Source: Luidia sarsii (Eukaryota > Echinodermata > Asteroidea > Paxillosida > Luidiidae). From it: a stretch of DNA of 64,000 nucleotides. A program made the translations under genes and the position numbers. Numbering within the stretch: position 1 is the stretch's first letter; each line of letters begins with the position of its first letter. Positions 60,101-64,000 of the stretch are shown here, in pieces. Below the pieces are notes generated by a model. That model ran no database searches. It worked only from the letters and a program-made list of their open reading frames with translations, and was not told the DNA's origin. Location of the stretch: NCBI GenBank assembly GCA_949987565.1, contig OX465107.1, positions 9,801,721 through 9,865,720 on the forward strand, written 5' to 3'.

Positions 60101-62181
60101 GAGATTGAAAAGGCAGAGAAAAGATTGAAGAAAGCATGTGATGATGCAAGAACAAGGTACATGCAATAACAGGAGACAATTTTCCTTTAGATGACCTTTA
60201 GTAATAATTCACACTTACCAAAGAGATTATTTGTATTGAGTACCACTCCTATCATAATTCCTAAAACCAAGGTGCAAAAGGAGCTTATGAACATCATTTC
60301 CCAATTTTTCACCTTTTTTCAAATGTGATGCCAAAACAACTGATTTTGAAATAGATTTCTTTTCTACTTCAAAGCAACTTTTTCAAGTGATGTCCAATGA
60401 AGCACCAATAAAATTGCTGATGATCTGTCATGTGATTGGGTGTTTTGAGTTGACTGATTTTGTGTTGTATTGAGGTCTGAAGCTGTTGTCAACATGGGTT
60501 ATGTCGATGTTGACATAAAAAATATTCCAAACAAGATTGTTTGGTTGTCGACAAAAACGGCCATTACTAGCCTGGAAGTGGGGCTTATGTAGTGTAGAGA
60601 GGGATCCTGGTGAGGGGATTAGTTCACTGAAGGGTGAAGGCGGGAACTGTAAAGCGGGAACAAGGTATGCTGCACTGCACTGGATCCTAGTTGTGGTTGT
60701 ACTGTGGGTTAGTTTGTAGCCGTTGCACTGCATCGCTGTGGTGATGTGGTGGAGTTCTTGGGGCAGGTGCTCACCATCGCAGATATTGTAGGCCTTCCTC
60801 ATGAGGGTGCGGTTGACTGAGGACTTGATCTTGGGGTGGTGGAAGGAAGTGCTGTGTAGGTACATATGTACCTGTCCGTGTGCGTAGGTTTGTGATACAT
60901 GTAGACACTACGGGAGAGGGCTCCGTCCTCCTGTCTGAACACCTCAACGTCAAGAAAAGAAACGCTGCCATTACTTCCTTGTTCCATTGTGGATTTGATT
61001 CCATTGAGGTGTTCCAGGAGGAGGTGGAGCTTCTCCAGCCCATGTTGCCAGATGACGAAGGTATCATCCACATAACGAAGCCACATGTTTGGACTATGGT
61101 CTGCTGAGTTGATGGCGAGCTGCTCGACTTCTTCCATTTCCTCCGACTTCCTCCATCTCCTCCGACTTCCTCCATCTTCCTTTTAACTATCTCTTGGTGC
61201 ATTTACACAACCAATCTCGGTGATTATCGCACGGATGTCACCTCAATGCAAAATTCGTTAGGAGACCTTGATCCCTGTCACGAATCGCACGGGACCCATG
61301 ACTGATACACTTTTACACGGCTAAATATCGATGTGATTTTTTCGCAAAGCACCCTTATTTCAGCTCTCTTGTAAAATGGGCTTAAGAGCCACTTTGGCCA
61401 TTGAACAAACTTGGTTTTTAATCAAATTGATGCGGAAAATTGATGCTGAGCAAAAATTCTCTTGAGGTCGTTAGCTCAGCACGTAGCTCACCGTGTGCGC
61501 TGAACTTTTAGTGAGATCTGCCTCAAGAGGCCGTGAGACCAATATCTATCCTGTTTGGGTTTTTTTTTTGCCTCTCGTGGATGAAAACTCATCATGTGCG
61601 GCGACTTGAGCTACGTGCTAAGCACAAAAATCACAACTGGCCAATCAAAGCGCACGCTCTGTCCACGTGATGGCTTCCAAAAATAGATTTTTGTGCTCAG
61701 CACGTAGCTCATGTCGCCGCACACGATGAGTTTTCATCCACAAGAGGCGGAAAAAATCAAACGGGATAGATATTGGTGTCATGGCCTCTTGAGGCAGAAA
61801 TCTCAGTTCAGCGCACACGAGAACTACAGTATGTGCTGAGCTAACGACTTCAAGAGAATTTTTGCTCAGCAGATAGCTCTCGTGTGCGGTGGCCTTTATG
61901 TTCTGTTTTGCAAACAGACATAAATCTCTAGTTTACACTGTTTCATCTAAGTACATGAACATACATGTCCTTATGGTTAAACTGTTGTCATTTTATGATT
62001 TCGCCCATGCTATAAAAATATTAAACACATACAGATTGTGAGTTTTTATTGAATTTATAAAATGATATGCATTCTTTGAATTAATGAAATAATGATCGTT
62101 CATGTCATCATTGTCTTTACAGTTTGAATGCTAGAGAAGAAGATCTATTGAAACATATTCAGGAGGTTAAGCGTCATGCCA
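24149..62181 (+). CDS. SPATS2: SPATS2/SPATS2L-like protein gene (exons 1-8, incomplete 3')
   Basis: Eight exons: 24149-24173, 32424-32509, 38139-38247, 46238-46287, 49831-49954, 59117-59548, 60021-60156, 62123-62181. They join in one frame through 340 residues, and every intron has GT/AG ends. The predicted protein begins [10 protein letters not shown]. Residues ~36-76 form a UBA/CUE-like helical unit ('[20 protein letters not shown]', '[11 protein letters not shown]'), followed by 'DILKEWNI', a Lys-rich segment, a Gln/His/Ser-rich region (132-275), and a coiled coil starting '[19 protein letters not shown]'. Each block aligns in order with vertebrate SPATS2 and SPATS2L (545-560 residues; Pfam SPATS2-like). 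Those are cytoplasmic, RNA-associated proteins of poorly defined function; SPATS2L is linked to stress granules and nucleoli. The last ~200 residues lie beyond the window. Whether it is the single pro-orthologue of both vertebrate genes cannot be decided here. Confidence 0.9.
24403..24529. mobile_element. MITE-like palindromic element, third copy
   Basis: The ends AGTCCAACTAACTTGGACC and GGGTCCAAGTTACTCTGACT are imperfect inverted repeats, with a core like those of 3310-3410 and 3460-3545 ('CACCCGAAAAAAGGGTGACT'). Confidence 0.65.
24530..25000. other. intron 1, no recognisable feature
   Basis: AT-rich intronic sequence between the MITE and the PLE pseudo-LTR edge. Confidence 0.4.
25004..26418 (-). 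pseudogene. Penelope-like element fragment C (RT end, GIY-YIG, 3' UTR)
   Basis: Minus strand from 26418 begins inside the RT at '[12 protein letters not shown]' (catalytic DD present) and continues '[20 protein letters not shown]', '[19 protein letters not shown]' and '[16 protein letters not shown]'. A frameshifted GIY-YIG remnant follows ('[12 protein letters not shown]' near 25540), then the 3' UTR with the terminal hairpin (25058-25110). Past the end, bases 25004-25030 match the 5' edge of fragment B (54824-54850), i.e. pseudo-LTR sequence. The RT fingers and N-terminus are missing. Same family as 41871-44898. Lies in intron 1, antisense to the host gene. Confidence 0.85.
26419..26746 (+). 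pseudogene. Penelope-like element inverted stub (GIY-YIG end and 3' UTR)
   Basis: Immediately beyond the truncated RT of fragment C the sequence switches strand and reads the last ~18 codons of the GIY-YIG domain ('[14 protein letters not shown]'), then the full 3' UTR and terminal hairpin ending in AAATTTTAA. Compare 44570-44897. Together with fragment C it forms an inverted repeat with ~340-bp arms. Confidence 0.85.
26747..27529. other. intron 1, no recognisable feature
   Basis: Mostly unique. The last ~150 bases may be decayed BEL/Pao sequence continuous with the next feature, but I cannot align them. Confidence 0.4.
27530..28790 (-). pseudogene. BEL/Pao retrotransposon integrase fragment
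   Basis: Read on the minus strand, the order is a zinc-finger-side segment ('[12 protein letters not shown]', '[15 protein letters not shown]'), the start of the integrase core ('MADLPEDRV', 'FDPFITG'), a segment equivalent to '[17 protein letters not shown]' (about 28095-28140), and the C-terminal domain ('[20 protein letters not shown]', '[15 protein letters not shown]'). These are characteristic of BEL/Pao pol, which inserts element cDNA. Multiple stops and frameshifts separate the parts and no LTRs are seen. Lies in intron 1. Confidence 0.8.
28791..30984. other. intron 1, no recognisable feature
   Basis: Only short unconserved frames. 'ACGAAACACAGA'-like and AT-rich stretches without clear repeats. 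Bases 29240-29460 might be further decayed retroelement sequence, but I see no motif. Confidence 0.4.
30988..31045 (-). ncRNA. hammerhead-like repeat, degenerate copy
   Basis: On the minus strand GCCAG/CTGG(T) pairs around AGCATA (helix II), GAAA lies at 31019-31016, and a helix III hairpin CGAG-TTACCA-CTCG follows. The core has decayed to CTTGACA. It lies 222 bases from the better copy at 31205-31290 in the same orientation. Confidence 0.45.
31205..31290 (-). ncRNA. hammerhead-ribozyme-like motif, intact core
   Basis: Minus strand: CTGATGA (31267-31261), helix II GGCCAG/CTGGTC with loop AGCATA (31259-31242), and GAAA (31241-31238). Helix III follows (TGAG-TTACCA-TTCA). A plausible helix I is made by ATCTGA upstream and TCAGAT downstream, plus GT/AC next to the core. 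Compared with the copy at 30988-31045, helix III shows a C-G to T-A exchange that keeps pairing. The two copies, 222 bases apart, resemble the spacing of small ribozyme-bearing retroelements (retrozymes). Confidence 0.55.
31342..32039. mobile_element. piggyBac-like MITE (TTAA target)
   Basis: Flanked by TTAA at 31338-31341 and 32040-32043. Terminal inverted repeats are CCACTTCGCGCCGG and CCGGCGCGAAGTGG. The 698-bp interior has no transposase, only short frames. TTAA duplication and this end style are typical of piggyBac superfamily non-autonomous elements. Confidence 0.82.
32044..32423. other. intron 1 end, TACATG-rich
   Basis: Unique sequence with several ACATGTAC runs. It ends in the polypyrimidine tract and AG of exon 2. 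Confidence 0.5.
32424..32509 (+). CDS. SPATS2: SPATS2-like exon 2
   Basis: Acceptor TTCATTACAG, donor GTAATA. It completes codon 9 (Glu) and runs to residue 37 with '[15 protein letters not shown]' and ends 'NVKEQ'. This aligns with the segment preceding the UBA-like helices in SPATS2. Phase 1 in, phase 0 out. Confidence 0.88.
33285..33574 (+). pseudogene. THAP-domain fragment with frameshift
   Basis: The first frame (ATG 33285) reads '[13 protein letters not shown]' and '[13 protein letters not shown]'. After the loss of one A in the run at about 33374-33378 a second frame continues '[10 protein letters not shown]' and, after ~14 odd residues, 'CQKHFAEDL', ending at TGA 33572-33574. This is the C-x4-C ... 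W ... C-x2-H-F layout of the THAP zinc-dependent DNA-binding domain, found in transcription factors and P-element-type transposases. The odd residues derive from TACATG-like repeat bases, suggesting a small insertion. No downstream transposase is visible. A relic in intron 2, or a captured domain; the frameshift could in principle be an assembly error. Confidence 0.72.
33575..34133. other. intron 2, no recognisable feature
   Basis: Unique sequence with a small 'CCATCATTTCCAAG' tandem (33602-33633). Confidence 0.4.
34138..34476. mobile_element. piggyBac-like MITE, short
   Basis: TTAA at 34134-34137 and 34477-34480. Ends AGGGGAATGAAA and TTTCAATCCCCT are inverted with one mismatch. 339 bp, no ORF. 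A different family from 31342-32039. Confidence 0.65.
34512..34950. repeat. minisatellite, 61-67-bp units (~7 copies)
   Basis: Unit: 'GCCTCAATCTTCCAAAATCC' then 'TCCAATATTTTGTACAC', 'TACATG' and 'AAATGAGTGGTGCCCACT'. Its TCCTCCAAAATCC core recurs at 36065-36240 and, in reverse complement, at 48840-49165. Confidence 0.93.
35095..35500. repeat. minisatellite, 80-bp units (~5 copies)
   Basis: The segment 'CTGCCACACA' recurs at 35111, 35191, 35271, 35351 and 35431, exactly 80 bases apart. Each unit carries 'GAAAATGACCAACAGCC' and 'AAACTCACCCATGGATGCTG'. Confidence 0.95.
35630..35990. mobile_element. possible MITE with TCGCAAATAAACGCGA direct repeats
   Basis: Begins near 'ATCGCGATTTGAATCGCGATT' and ends near 'GAATCGTGATTCAAATC'. 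Internal direct repeats 'CGTCGCAAATAAACGCGA' are at 35707 and 35911. The termini are not sharp, so the element class is uncertain. Confidence 0.4.
36060..36250. repeat. CCTCAATCCTCCAAAATCC repeats
   Basis: Three to four diverged units of the same core as the minisatellite at 34512-34950. Confidence 0.8.
36251..38138. other. intron 2, no gene; one MITE-like end at 36612
   Basis: TTAA|AGGGCAACTAAAATGG at 36612 looks like a piggyBac-type MITE end, but I find no matching right end. Many TACATG runs; otherwise unique, ending at the exon 3 acceptor. Confidence 0.4.
38139..38247 (+). CDS. SPATS2: SPATS2-like exon 3 (UBA-like core)
   Basis: Acceptor TTTGCAATTAG, donor GTAAGA. It encodes residues 38-73 and the first base of 74. 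The most conserved block of the family is here: '[15 protein letters not shown]', '[13 protein letters not shown]', 'IQAFME'. The two-helix CUE/UBA-like pattern suggests ubiquitin or protein binding, which is inference. Confidence 0.92.
38563..38646 (-). repeat. third, highly diverged hammerhead-like repeat
   Basis: 'GAAAAGAGCCGGTAACTC' and later 'CTCTGCCCGTCAA' match the layout of 30988-31045 ('GAAAAGAACCCGAGTGGTAA', 'CTCTGGCTGTCAAG'). An expansion of TACATG-like bases sits in the helix II loop. The core is lost. Confidence 0.4.
38667..40961. mobile_element. TA-flanked DNA element with ~110-bp terminal inverted repeats
   Basis: TA at 38665-38666 and 40962-40963. Left end CCAGTCAAAAATAAGTAGAC; right end, inverted, CCAGTAAAAAATAAGTAGAT. 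Similarity continues for ~110 bases (to 'CCCTAATTTGCGCGTTT' on both arms) at roughly 85% by eye. No transposase-like frame lies inside, so it is non-autonomous; TA duplication suggests Tc1/mariner-type mobilisation. The interior holds a 48-bp minisatellite and GC-rich unique sequence (39660-40330) of unknown origin. It lies in intron 3. Confidence 0.85.
39341..39665. repeat. 48-bp minisatellite (~6.5 units) inside the TA-flanked element
   Basis: Unit start CGTGCCGACTCCCGACACTT recurs at 39350, 39398, 39446, 39494 and 39542; the last units change 'GGTGGTGATCTGG' to 'GATCGTGGCCCGG'. The length is a multiple of 3, giving spurious open frames on both strands. Confidence 0.95.
40962..41254. other. 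intron 3, TACATG-rich spacer
   Basis: No gene or element recognised; several ACATGTAC runs. Confidence 0.4.
41255..41335 (-). repeat. tRNA-derived SINE, antisense copy
   Basis: Minus strand 'CTCGACCAGCTCAATGGTCA' then 'AGTGGTTAAGACATC' matches the start of the SINE at 19182-19263. The B-box half is decayed. Confidence 0.6.
41336..41870. other. intron 3, no recognisable feature
   Basis: Unique AT-rich sequence. Confidence 0.4.
42060..43382 (+). pseudogene. PLE A: N-terminal region and reverse transcriptase fingers/palm
   Basis: Three frames in succession. The first (to 42533) holds '[20 protein letters not shown]' and '[18 protein letters not shown]'. The second (42565-42930) has '[18 protein letters not shown]', '[18 protein letters not shown]'. 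The third (42978-43379) carries RT motifs '[19 protein letters not shown]' and '[18 protein letters not shown]' with the first catalytic Asp. It ends at a TAA after a frameshift. The N-terminal part pairs with fragment B. Confidence 0.82.
43328..44275 (+). pseudogene. PLE A: reverse transcriptase palm/thumb and linker
   Basis: 315 codons. '[20 protein letters not shown]' and the catalytic '[12 protein letters not shown]' complete the active site. Then come the thumb ('TQHFLDVTV'-like region at ~43695), '[20 protein letters not shown]' and '[16 protein letters not shown]', and finally a Cys-containing linker ending at TAG 44273-44275. The overlap with the previous frame (43328-43382) marks the frameshift. 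Confidence 0.85.
44276..44622 (+). pseudogene. PLE A: GIY-YIG endonuclease
   Basis: Frame 44338-44619 holds '[19 protein letters not shown]' (the YIG-like Tyr-Val-Gly and catalytic Arg), '[11 protein letters not shown]', '[11 protein letters not shown]' and '[10 protein letters not shown]' (catalytic Glu region), ending 'NIQEGNY'. A frameshift separates it from the linker. The same C-terminal codons form the inverted stub at 26419-26465. Confidence 0.85.
44820..44898 (+). other. PLE A 3' terminal hairpin
   Basis: 'TTGAGAAAGGTCCTGCTTGG' then 'ATTGAAACGTAAAGGCCCAC' and AAATTTTAA. Sister ends at 8763-8823, 25058-25110 (inverted) and 26690-26746 share GTCCT-GCT-AGGAT pairing before GAAAC. The layout recalls helix II plus GAAAC of hammerhead ribozymes, but the core CTGATGA is replaced by CTTTGAGA in the sister copies. 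Confidence 0.55.
45085..45175 (+). repeat. tRNA-like SINE fragment
   Basis: 'CACAGGTTCAAATCCCACCAG' (about 45145) is a B-box and T-arm-like segment followed by a T-rich tail; the A box is weak. Not a functional tRNA. Confidence 0.45.
45372..45965. mobile_element. piggyBac-like MITE
   Basis: TTAA at 45368-45371 and 45966-45969. Perfect terminal inverted repeats AGGGTACCTGAAAT and ATTTCAGGTACCCT. 594 bp, no transposase frame. Confidence 0.85.
46238..46287 (+). CDS. SPATS2: SPATS2-like exon 4
   Basis: A 50-base exon, acceptor TGTGAAG, donor GTACAG. It finishes Gly-74 and encodes '[16 protein letters not shown]'. The 'LKEWN' motif is diagnostic of the family. A second GT six bases downstream (46294) would add two codons (Val-Gln) in frame. 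Confidence 0.88.
46396..46526 (+). mobile_element. LINE 5' leader fragment (same family as 11780-15241)
   Basis: 'TCCTGGGTATGACATGAAAC' through 'GGTCTGCTCTGGCCCAGAGC' is ~95% identical by eye to 11780-11912. It stops abruptly next to the antisense LINE at 46540. A 5' fragment without the rest of the LINE is unusual, because target-primed insertion normally loses the 5' end. Confidence 0.8.
46540..47700 (-). pseudogene. antisense RTE-like LINE fragment (RT remnant to C-terminus)
   Basis: Minus strand from ~47700: '[20 protein letters not shown]' and a broken active site ('[14 protein letters not shown]', where Tyr/Phe-Ala-Asp-Asp became Phe-Ala-Val-Asp). Then 'LTISLKKTN' near 47350, '[20 protein letters not shown]', '[14 protein letters not shown]', and the terminal C2H2-like finger '[20 protein letters not shown]' in a shifted frame (46560-46620). 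Interrupted by a 160-bp MITE. It appears to be the same family as the fragment at 21212-22060, which covers the middle part. Confidence 0.82.
47408..47568. mobile_element. small MITE nested in the antisense LINE
   Basis: Inverted ends CGATTTCAAGAACA (47408) and TGTTTTGTGAAATCG (ending 47568), flanked by GC on both sides. Removing it restores a plausible LINE text across the junction ('CTGGAGC' to 'TGCTGAAAGTG'). The interior has several TTGCGTAAGTTACGCAAC palindromes. Confidence 0.7.
47790..48839. other. intron 4, no recognisable gene
   Basis: Unique sequence. A run of 'AAGTCACTTAGTACCCA'-type repeats (48700-48760) is loosely tandem. Confidence 0.4.
48840..49165. repeat. GGAGGATTGTGGAGGATTGAGG-type imperfect minisatellite
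   Basis: Interspersed 'GGAGGATTGAGGAAGGTTGT' and 'AAATTTACACTGG' units. Its core is the reverse complement of the CCTCAATCCTCC units at 34512 and 36060. Confidence 0.85.
49831..49954 (+). CDS. SPATS2: SPATS2-like exon 5 (Lys-rich linker)
   Basis: Acceptor TTGATTTCAG, donor GTGAGT. Residues 91-131 begin '[16 protein letters not shown]' and end '[10 protein letters not shown]'. The basic cluster matches the Lys/Asn-rich linker after the UBA-like unit in vertebrate proteins. Confidence 0.85.
52873..52902. repeat. perfect 12-bp-arm hairpin
   Basis: TAGCTTTTTCGC, a 6-base loop, then GCGAAAAAGCTA. A second near-identical hairpin is at 52941-52970 and a third at 55255-55284. They mark the end of the ~1 kb repeat unit and its inverted copy. 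Confidence 0.9.
52941..52970. repeat. second hairpin of the same kind
   Basis: TAGCTTTTCCGC and GCAGAAAAGCTA arms; one non-pairing position relative to the first. Separated from it by 'AAGAAGAAGGCG', an A-rich run and 'ATCAGAACAACAACAA', which also precedes the first. Confidence 0.88.
52991..53689. other. intron 5, no recognisable feature
   Basis: Unique. 'GGTTTTCACCTCCACTG' and neighbours at 53509-53545 resemble, inverted, 62330-62360 ('CAGTGGAGGTGAAAACCAG'), so a short dispersed repeat is present. Confidence 0.45.
53690..54850 (-). pseudogene. Penelope-like element fragment B (5' half)
   Basis: Minus strand begins at the PLE 5' edge ('CTTTAGTCAGTAAGCAGTTT', 54850) and holds the leader. 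The N-terminal region follows ('[20 protein letters not shown]' near 54560, then 54498-54262 antisense), then '[18 protein letters not shown]' in another frame, and stops in the RT at '[12 protein letters not shown]' (53700). The RT palm and GIY-YIG are absent. Several frameshifts. In intron 5, antisense. The 5' edge equals the bases found beyond the 3' end of fragment C. Confidence 0.82.
54851..55249. other. intron 5, no recognisable feature
   Basis: Unique spacer. Confidence 0.4.
55250..56000 (-). repeat. inverted copy of the ~1 kb repeat unit
   Basis: Reverse complement of the third unit at 52170-52990, starting with the hairpin (55255-55284) and containing 'CAATCGTGACGTCATCAAAA' (55775) and 'CACTTTGTGCA' (55949). 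With the tandem units it gives ~750-bp inverted arms around ~2.2 kb that include PLE fragment B. Confidence 0.85.
56001..57561. other. intron 5, no recognisable gene
   Basis: Short unconserved frames and TACATG runs only. Confidence 0.4.
57562..58990. mobile_element. DNA element family X, long copy
   Basis: Outer ~180 bp (57562-57740) and ~290 bp (58700-58990) match, inverted, the two halves of 22560-23135. The middle ~960 bp is private to this copy and includes a poly-A run (58657-58675) and a short frame with '[20 protein letters not shown]', of no recognised family. End similarity: 'CCCCAGTTTTCGACAGTACG' and, inward from 58990, 'ATCGACGATATAAGG'. In intron 5. Confidence 0.7.
59117..59548 (+). 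CDS. SPATS2: SPATS2-like exon 6 (Gln/His/Ser-rich)
   Basis: The acceptor ATTATATAG at 59116 is the only nearby AG that keeps phase; the donor is GTATGT. The exon is 432 bases, residues 132-275, rich in Gln, His, Ser, Asn and Lys ('[17 protein letters not shown]', '[17 protein letters not shown]'), and likely disordered. The corresponding part of vertebrate SPATS2 is also poorly conserved and low-complexity. An upstream ATG at 59008 in the same frame lies in the intron and is not needed. Confidence 0.82.
59780..59878. mobile_element. paired Penelope-like termini, head to head
   Basis: On the left, antisense: 'AGGGCCTAATG', 'TAATCATAGCAGGACCTTTC'. On the right, sense: 'AGAGGTCCTGCTAAGATTGA', 'TGTGCCCTATACATTTTTAA'. 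Both match the 3' terminal hairpin of the PLE family (44840-44897), so two PLE 3' ends abut with no body between them. Lies in intron 6. Confidence 0.6.
60021..60156 (+). CDS. SPATS2: SPATS2-like exon 7 (coiled coil start)
   Basis: Acceptor AAAATTCAAG, donor GTACAT. Residues 276-320: '[17 protein letters not shown]' matches the family's 'IEKSVKDLQRCTVSL' block, then a heptad-like run '[18 protein letters not shown]'. Together with exon 8 it forms the long coiled coil typical of SPATS2. Confidence 0.92.
60440..61137 (-). pseudogene. second Penelope-like lineage, reverse transcriptase fragment
   Basis: Minus strand: '[17 protein letters not shown]' (catalytic Asp-Asp), '[20 protein letters not shown]', '[16 protein letters not shown]', 'HKPTHTDRY', then in another frame '[20 protein letters not shown]', '[17 protein letters not shown]'. 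The text is diverged from the main PLE family ('[10 protein letters not shown]'). No fingers or GIY-YIG. Could be the same lineage as the C-terminal piece at 2-430. Intron 7, antisense. Confidence 0.78.
61138..61440. repeat. diverged copy of the 50-kb repeat family
   Basis: 'GGCCATTGAACAAACTTGG' (61398) and 'GCAAACAGACATAAAT' after the foldback (61910) match parts of 50255-52990 (inverted), so the foldback at 61445-61870 appears inserted in a decayed copy. Confidence 0.45.
61445..61870. mobile_element. foldback element, ~185-bp arms
   Basis: Left arm from GCTGAGCAAAAATTCTCTTG (61445) to about 61635, right arm from about 61685 back to 61870, ~90% complementary by eye, around a ~55-base centre. 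Internal 'TAGCTCAGCACGTAGCTCA' occurs in both arms and 'CAGCACGTAGCTCA' once more. No ORF. Confidence 0.85.
62123..62181 (+). CDS. SPATS2: SPATS2-like exon 8
   Basis: Acceptor TCTTTACAG, donor GTAAGT. It encodes '[19 protein letters not shown]', continuing the coiled coil, and ends in phase 1. The next exon is beyond 64000 or hidden past the minisatellite. Confidence 0.88.
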
Positions 62182-62761
62182 GTAAGTTAAATTTAAAACG
62201 TACATGTAAGACTTCAAGTAATACACAAATGTTGCAAATTTCGAAAAAAAAATTAATATATGCTCCAAAAATATTCAAAACTTAACATATTATCAGCACC
62301 ATTGGATAAGCAACAATCACAACGTTACAGTACATAAATATATCAGTGGAGGTGAAAACCAGTTGATAGGCTTATGTATACACTGGTACATACGGCATAT
62401 ATACATGTACATGTATGTGAGACGATACAAGACTATATAAAATATACTTGTATCAAGTCGTTTGTTGAGTAAAATAGCATGATTTTGACAAAATAGCATG
62501 AAGTTCATAAAACAACATGAAACTAATCAAGTGCCATGGATCATGTGTGCATGAATAGCGAACTCAGTTCATGCATTTTTCATTATGCCCTGTGCACTAT
62601 TAAAGGTTTGATGTTGTGCAGTCGTCTGGCACTTGCATTATTTGTTTCACAATCTGTTGCAATTTTTTTTATTTTACCTGTCGTTTGATACACTCTGTCA
62701 ACTGTGCCCGATATTCTGCTAATGTAACAAATGTCTGTACCTCAGACCTCTGTCCTTTCTA

Positions 62762-64000
62762 TCTGAGTCGGAGTCTTGAGTCCTTGCTATCCGAGTCAGA
62801 GTCTGAGTCCTCGCTATCCGAGTCAGAGTCAGAGTCCTTGCTATCTGAGTCAGAGTCTGAGTCCCTGCTATCCGAGTCAGAGTCTGAGTCCTTGCTATCC
62901 GAGTCAGAGTCTGAGTCCCTGTTATCCGAGTCAGAGTCTGAGTCCTTGCTATCCGAGTCAGAGTCTGAGTCCTTGCTCTCCGAGTCAGAGTCTGAGTCCT
63001 TGCTATCCGAGTCAGAGTCTGAGTCCTTGTTATCAGAGTCAGAGTCTGAGTCCTTGCTATTCGAGTCAGAGTCTGAGTCCTTGCTATCAGAGTCAGTCTG
63101 AGTCCCTGTTATCCGAGTCAGAGTCTGAGTCCTTGCTATCCGAGTCAGAGTCCTTGCTATCCGAGTCAGAGTCTGAGTTAACTTATTTCGAGGACATTTC
63201 TCCTTTGTTTACCTTCTGTCATTTACATTATATCTTGTTACATTCCTGCCACTGATTGTCTGTCATTCTGGCATTAAAAAGGGTTCTTCAAGGACTGAGT
63301 CTGAGTCCTTGCTATCCGAGTCAGAGTCTGAGTCCTTGCTATCCGAGTCAGTCTGAGTCCTTGCTATCTGAGTCAGAGTCTGAGTCTTTGCTATCCAAGT
63401 CAGAGTCTGAGTCCCTGCTATCCAAGTCAGAGTCTGAGTCCTTGCTATCCGAGTCAGAGTCTGAGTCCTTGCTATCAGAGTCAGTCTGAGTCCTTGTTAT
63501 CCAAGTCAGAGTCTGAGTCCTTGCTATCCGAGTCAGAGTCCATGCTATCCGAGTCAGAGTCCTTGCTATCCGAGTCAGAGTCTGAGTCCCTGCTATCCAA
63601 GTCAGAGTCTGAGTCCCTGCTATCCGAGTCAGTCTGAGTCCTTGCTATCCGAGTCAGAGTCTGAGTCCCTGCTATCCAAGTCAGAGTCTGAGTCCTTGCT
63701 ATCCGAGTCAGAGTCTGAGTCCTTGCTATCCGAGTCAGAGTCTGAGTCTTTGCTATTCGAGTCAGAGTCTGAGTCCTTGCTATCCGAGTCAGAGTCTGAG
63801 TCCTTGCTATCCGAGTCAGAGTCTGAGTCCTTGCTATCCGAGTCAGAGTCTGAGTCCTTGCTATCCGAGTCAGAGTCTGAGTCCTTGTTATCAGAGTCAG
63901 AGTCTGAGTCTTTGCTATTCGAGTCAGAGTCTGAGTCCTTGCTATCCGAGTCAGAGTCTGAGTCCTTGCTATCCGAGTCAGAGTCTGAGTCCTTGCTATC
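62762..64000. repeat. 27-bp minisatellite, continues past the window
   Basis: Unit GAGTCCTTGCTATCCGAGTC plus AGAGTCT, ~15 copies to 63180, a ~110-base unique gap (63181-63292), then ~26 copies to the end. Some units lose 2 or 6 bases (e.g. 'GAGTCAGTCTGAG'), which breaks the Ser-Glu repeat frame, so it is not a coding exon. It lies in intron 8 of the SPATS2-like gene. Confidence 0.95.

Noticed and set aside
62616..63489. Ser-Glu-rich open frames as a possible coding exon
   Set aside because: Repeated 2-base losses shift the frame, there is no splice-site support, and the pattern is that of a 27-bp minisatellite.

Overview
The window is animal nuclear DNA: one multi-exon host gene with introns of 0.5 to 9 kb, set among densely nested, mostly dead transposable elements. 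The gene's family (SPATS2/SPATS2L), the retroelement mix (Penelope-like, RTE/CFDP2-type LINE, BEL/Pao, DIRS-like gag, piggyBac-like and TA-flanked DNA elements), the abundant TACATG/ACATGTAC strings and the recurrent TAGGCCTA motif suggest a marine invertebrate, perhaps an echinoderm or another invertebrate deuterostome. The species is a guess from composition.

Host gene. Eight phase-compatible exons on the + strand (24149 to 62181, continuing past the window) encode the first 340 residues of a SPATS2-like protein: a short basic N-terminus, a UBA-like CUE-type helical segment, a Lys-rich linker, a Gln/His/Ser-rich exon and the start of a coiled coil. Every splice junction has AG/GT and keeps the reading frame, and a TAA stands in frame directly before the start codon. 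The introns carry nearly all the repeats in the right two thirds of the window.

Left third (1 to 24 kb). It holds the 3' end of a Penelope-like element (PLE) with a hammerhead-ribozyme-like motif; small palindromic MITEs; a 1.26 kb TA-flanked element with ~250 bp inverted repeats sitting in a second PLE fragment; a 144-160 bp duplicated segment whose two copies diverge exactly at a splice-donor-like junction; an inverted pair of an unrecognised coding segment flanking a DIRS-like gag ORF; a nearly full-length but broken LINE (11.8-15.2 kb); a second, different LINE reverse transcriptase (15.5-16.7 kb); a 21-bp minisatellite running into a CA microsatellite; and a third LINE fragment (21.2-22.1 kb).

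Right two thirds (24 to 64 kb), by intron. Intron 1: a PLE fused head-to-head with an inverted stub of itself, a BEL/Pao pol fragment and a pair of hammerhead-like repeats 222 bp apart. It also holds a piggyBac-like MITE. Intron 2: a broken THAP domain, another piggyBac-like MITE and two minisatellites. Intron 3: a 2.3 kb TA-flanked element with ~110 bp inverted repeats and an internal 48-bp minisatellite, the most complete PLE, and a third piggyBac-like MITE. Intron 4: a LINE leader fragment and an antisense LINE split by a small MITE. Intron 5: three tandem ~1 kb repeat units with perfect hairpins plus an inverted copy, a 5' PLE half, and the long copy of an element whose short copy is at 22.6 kb. 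Introns 7 and 8: a second PLE lineage, a ~185 bp-arm foldback, and a 27-bp minisatellite running off the end.

Most notable signals: the hammerhead-like RNA motifs (371-421 and 31238-31267), the PLE end-to-end and pseudo-LTR arrangements, and several undescribed-looking MITE families with clean target-site signatures. No CRISPR array, rRNA or intact tRNA was found.
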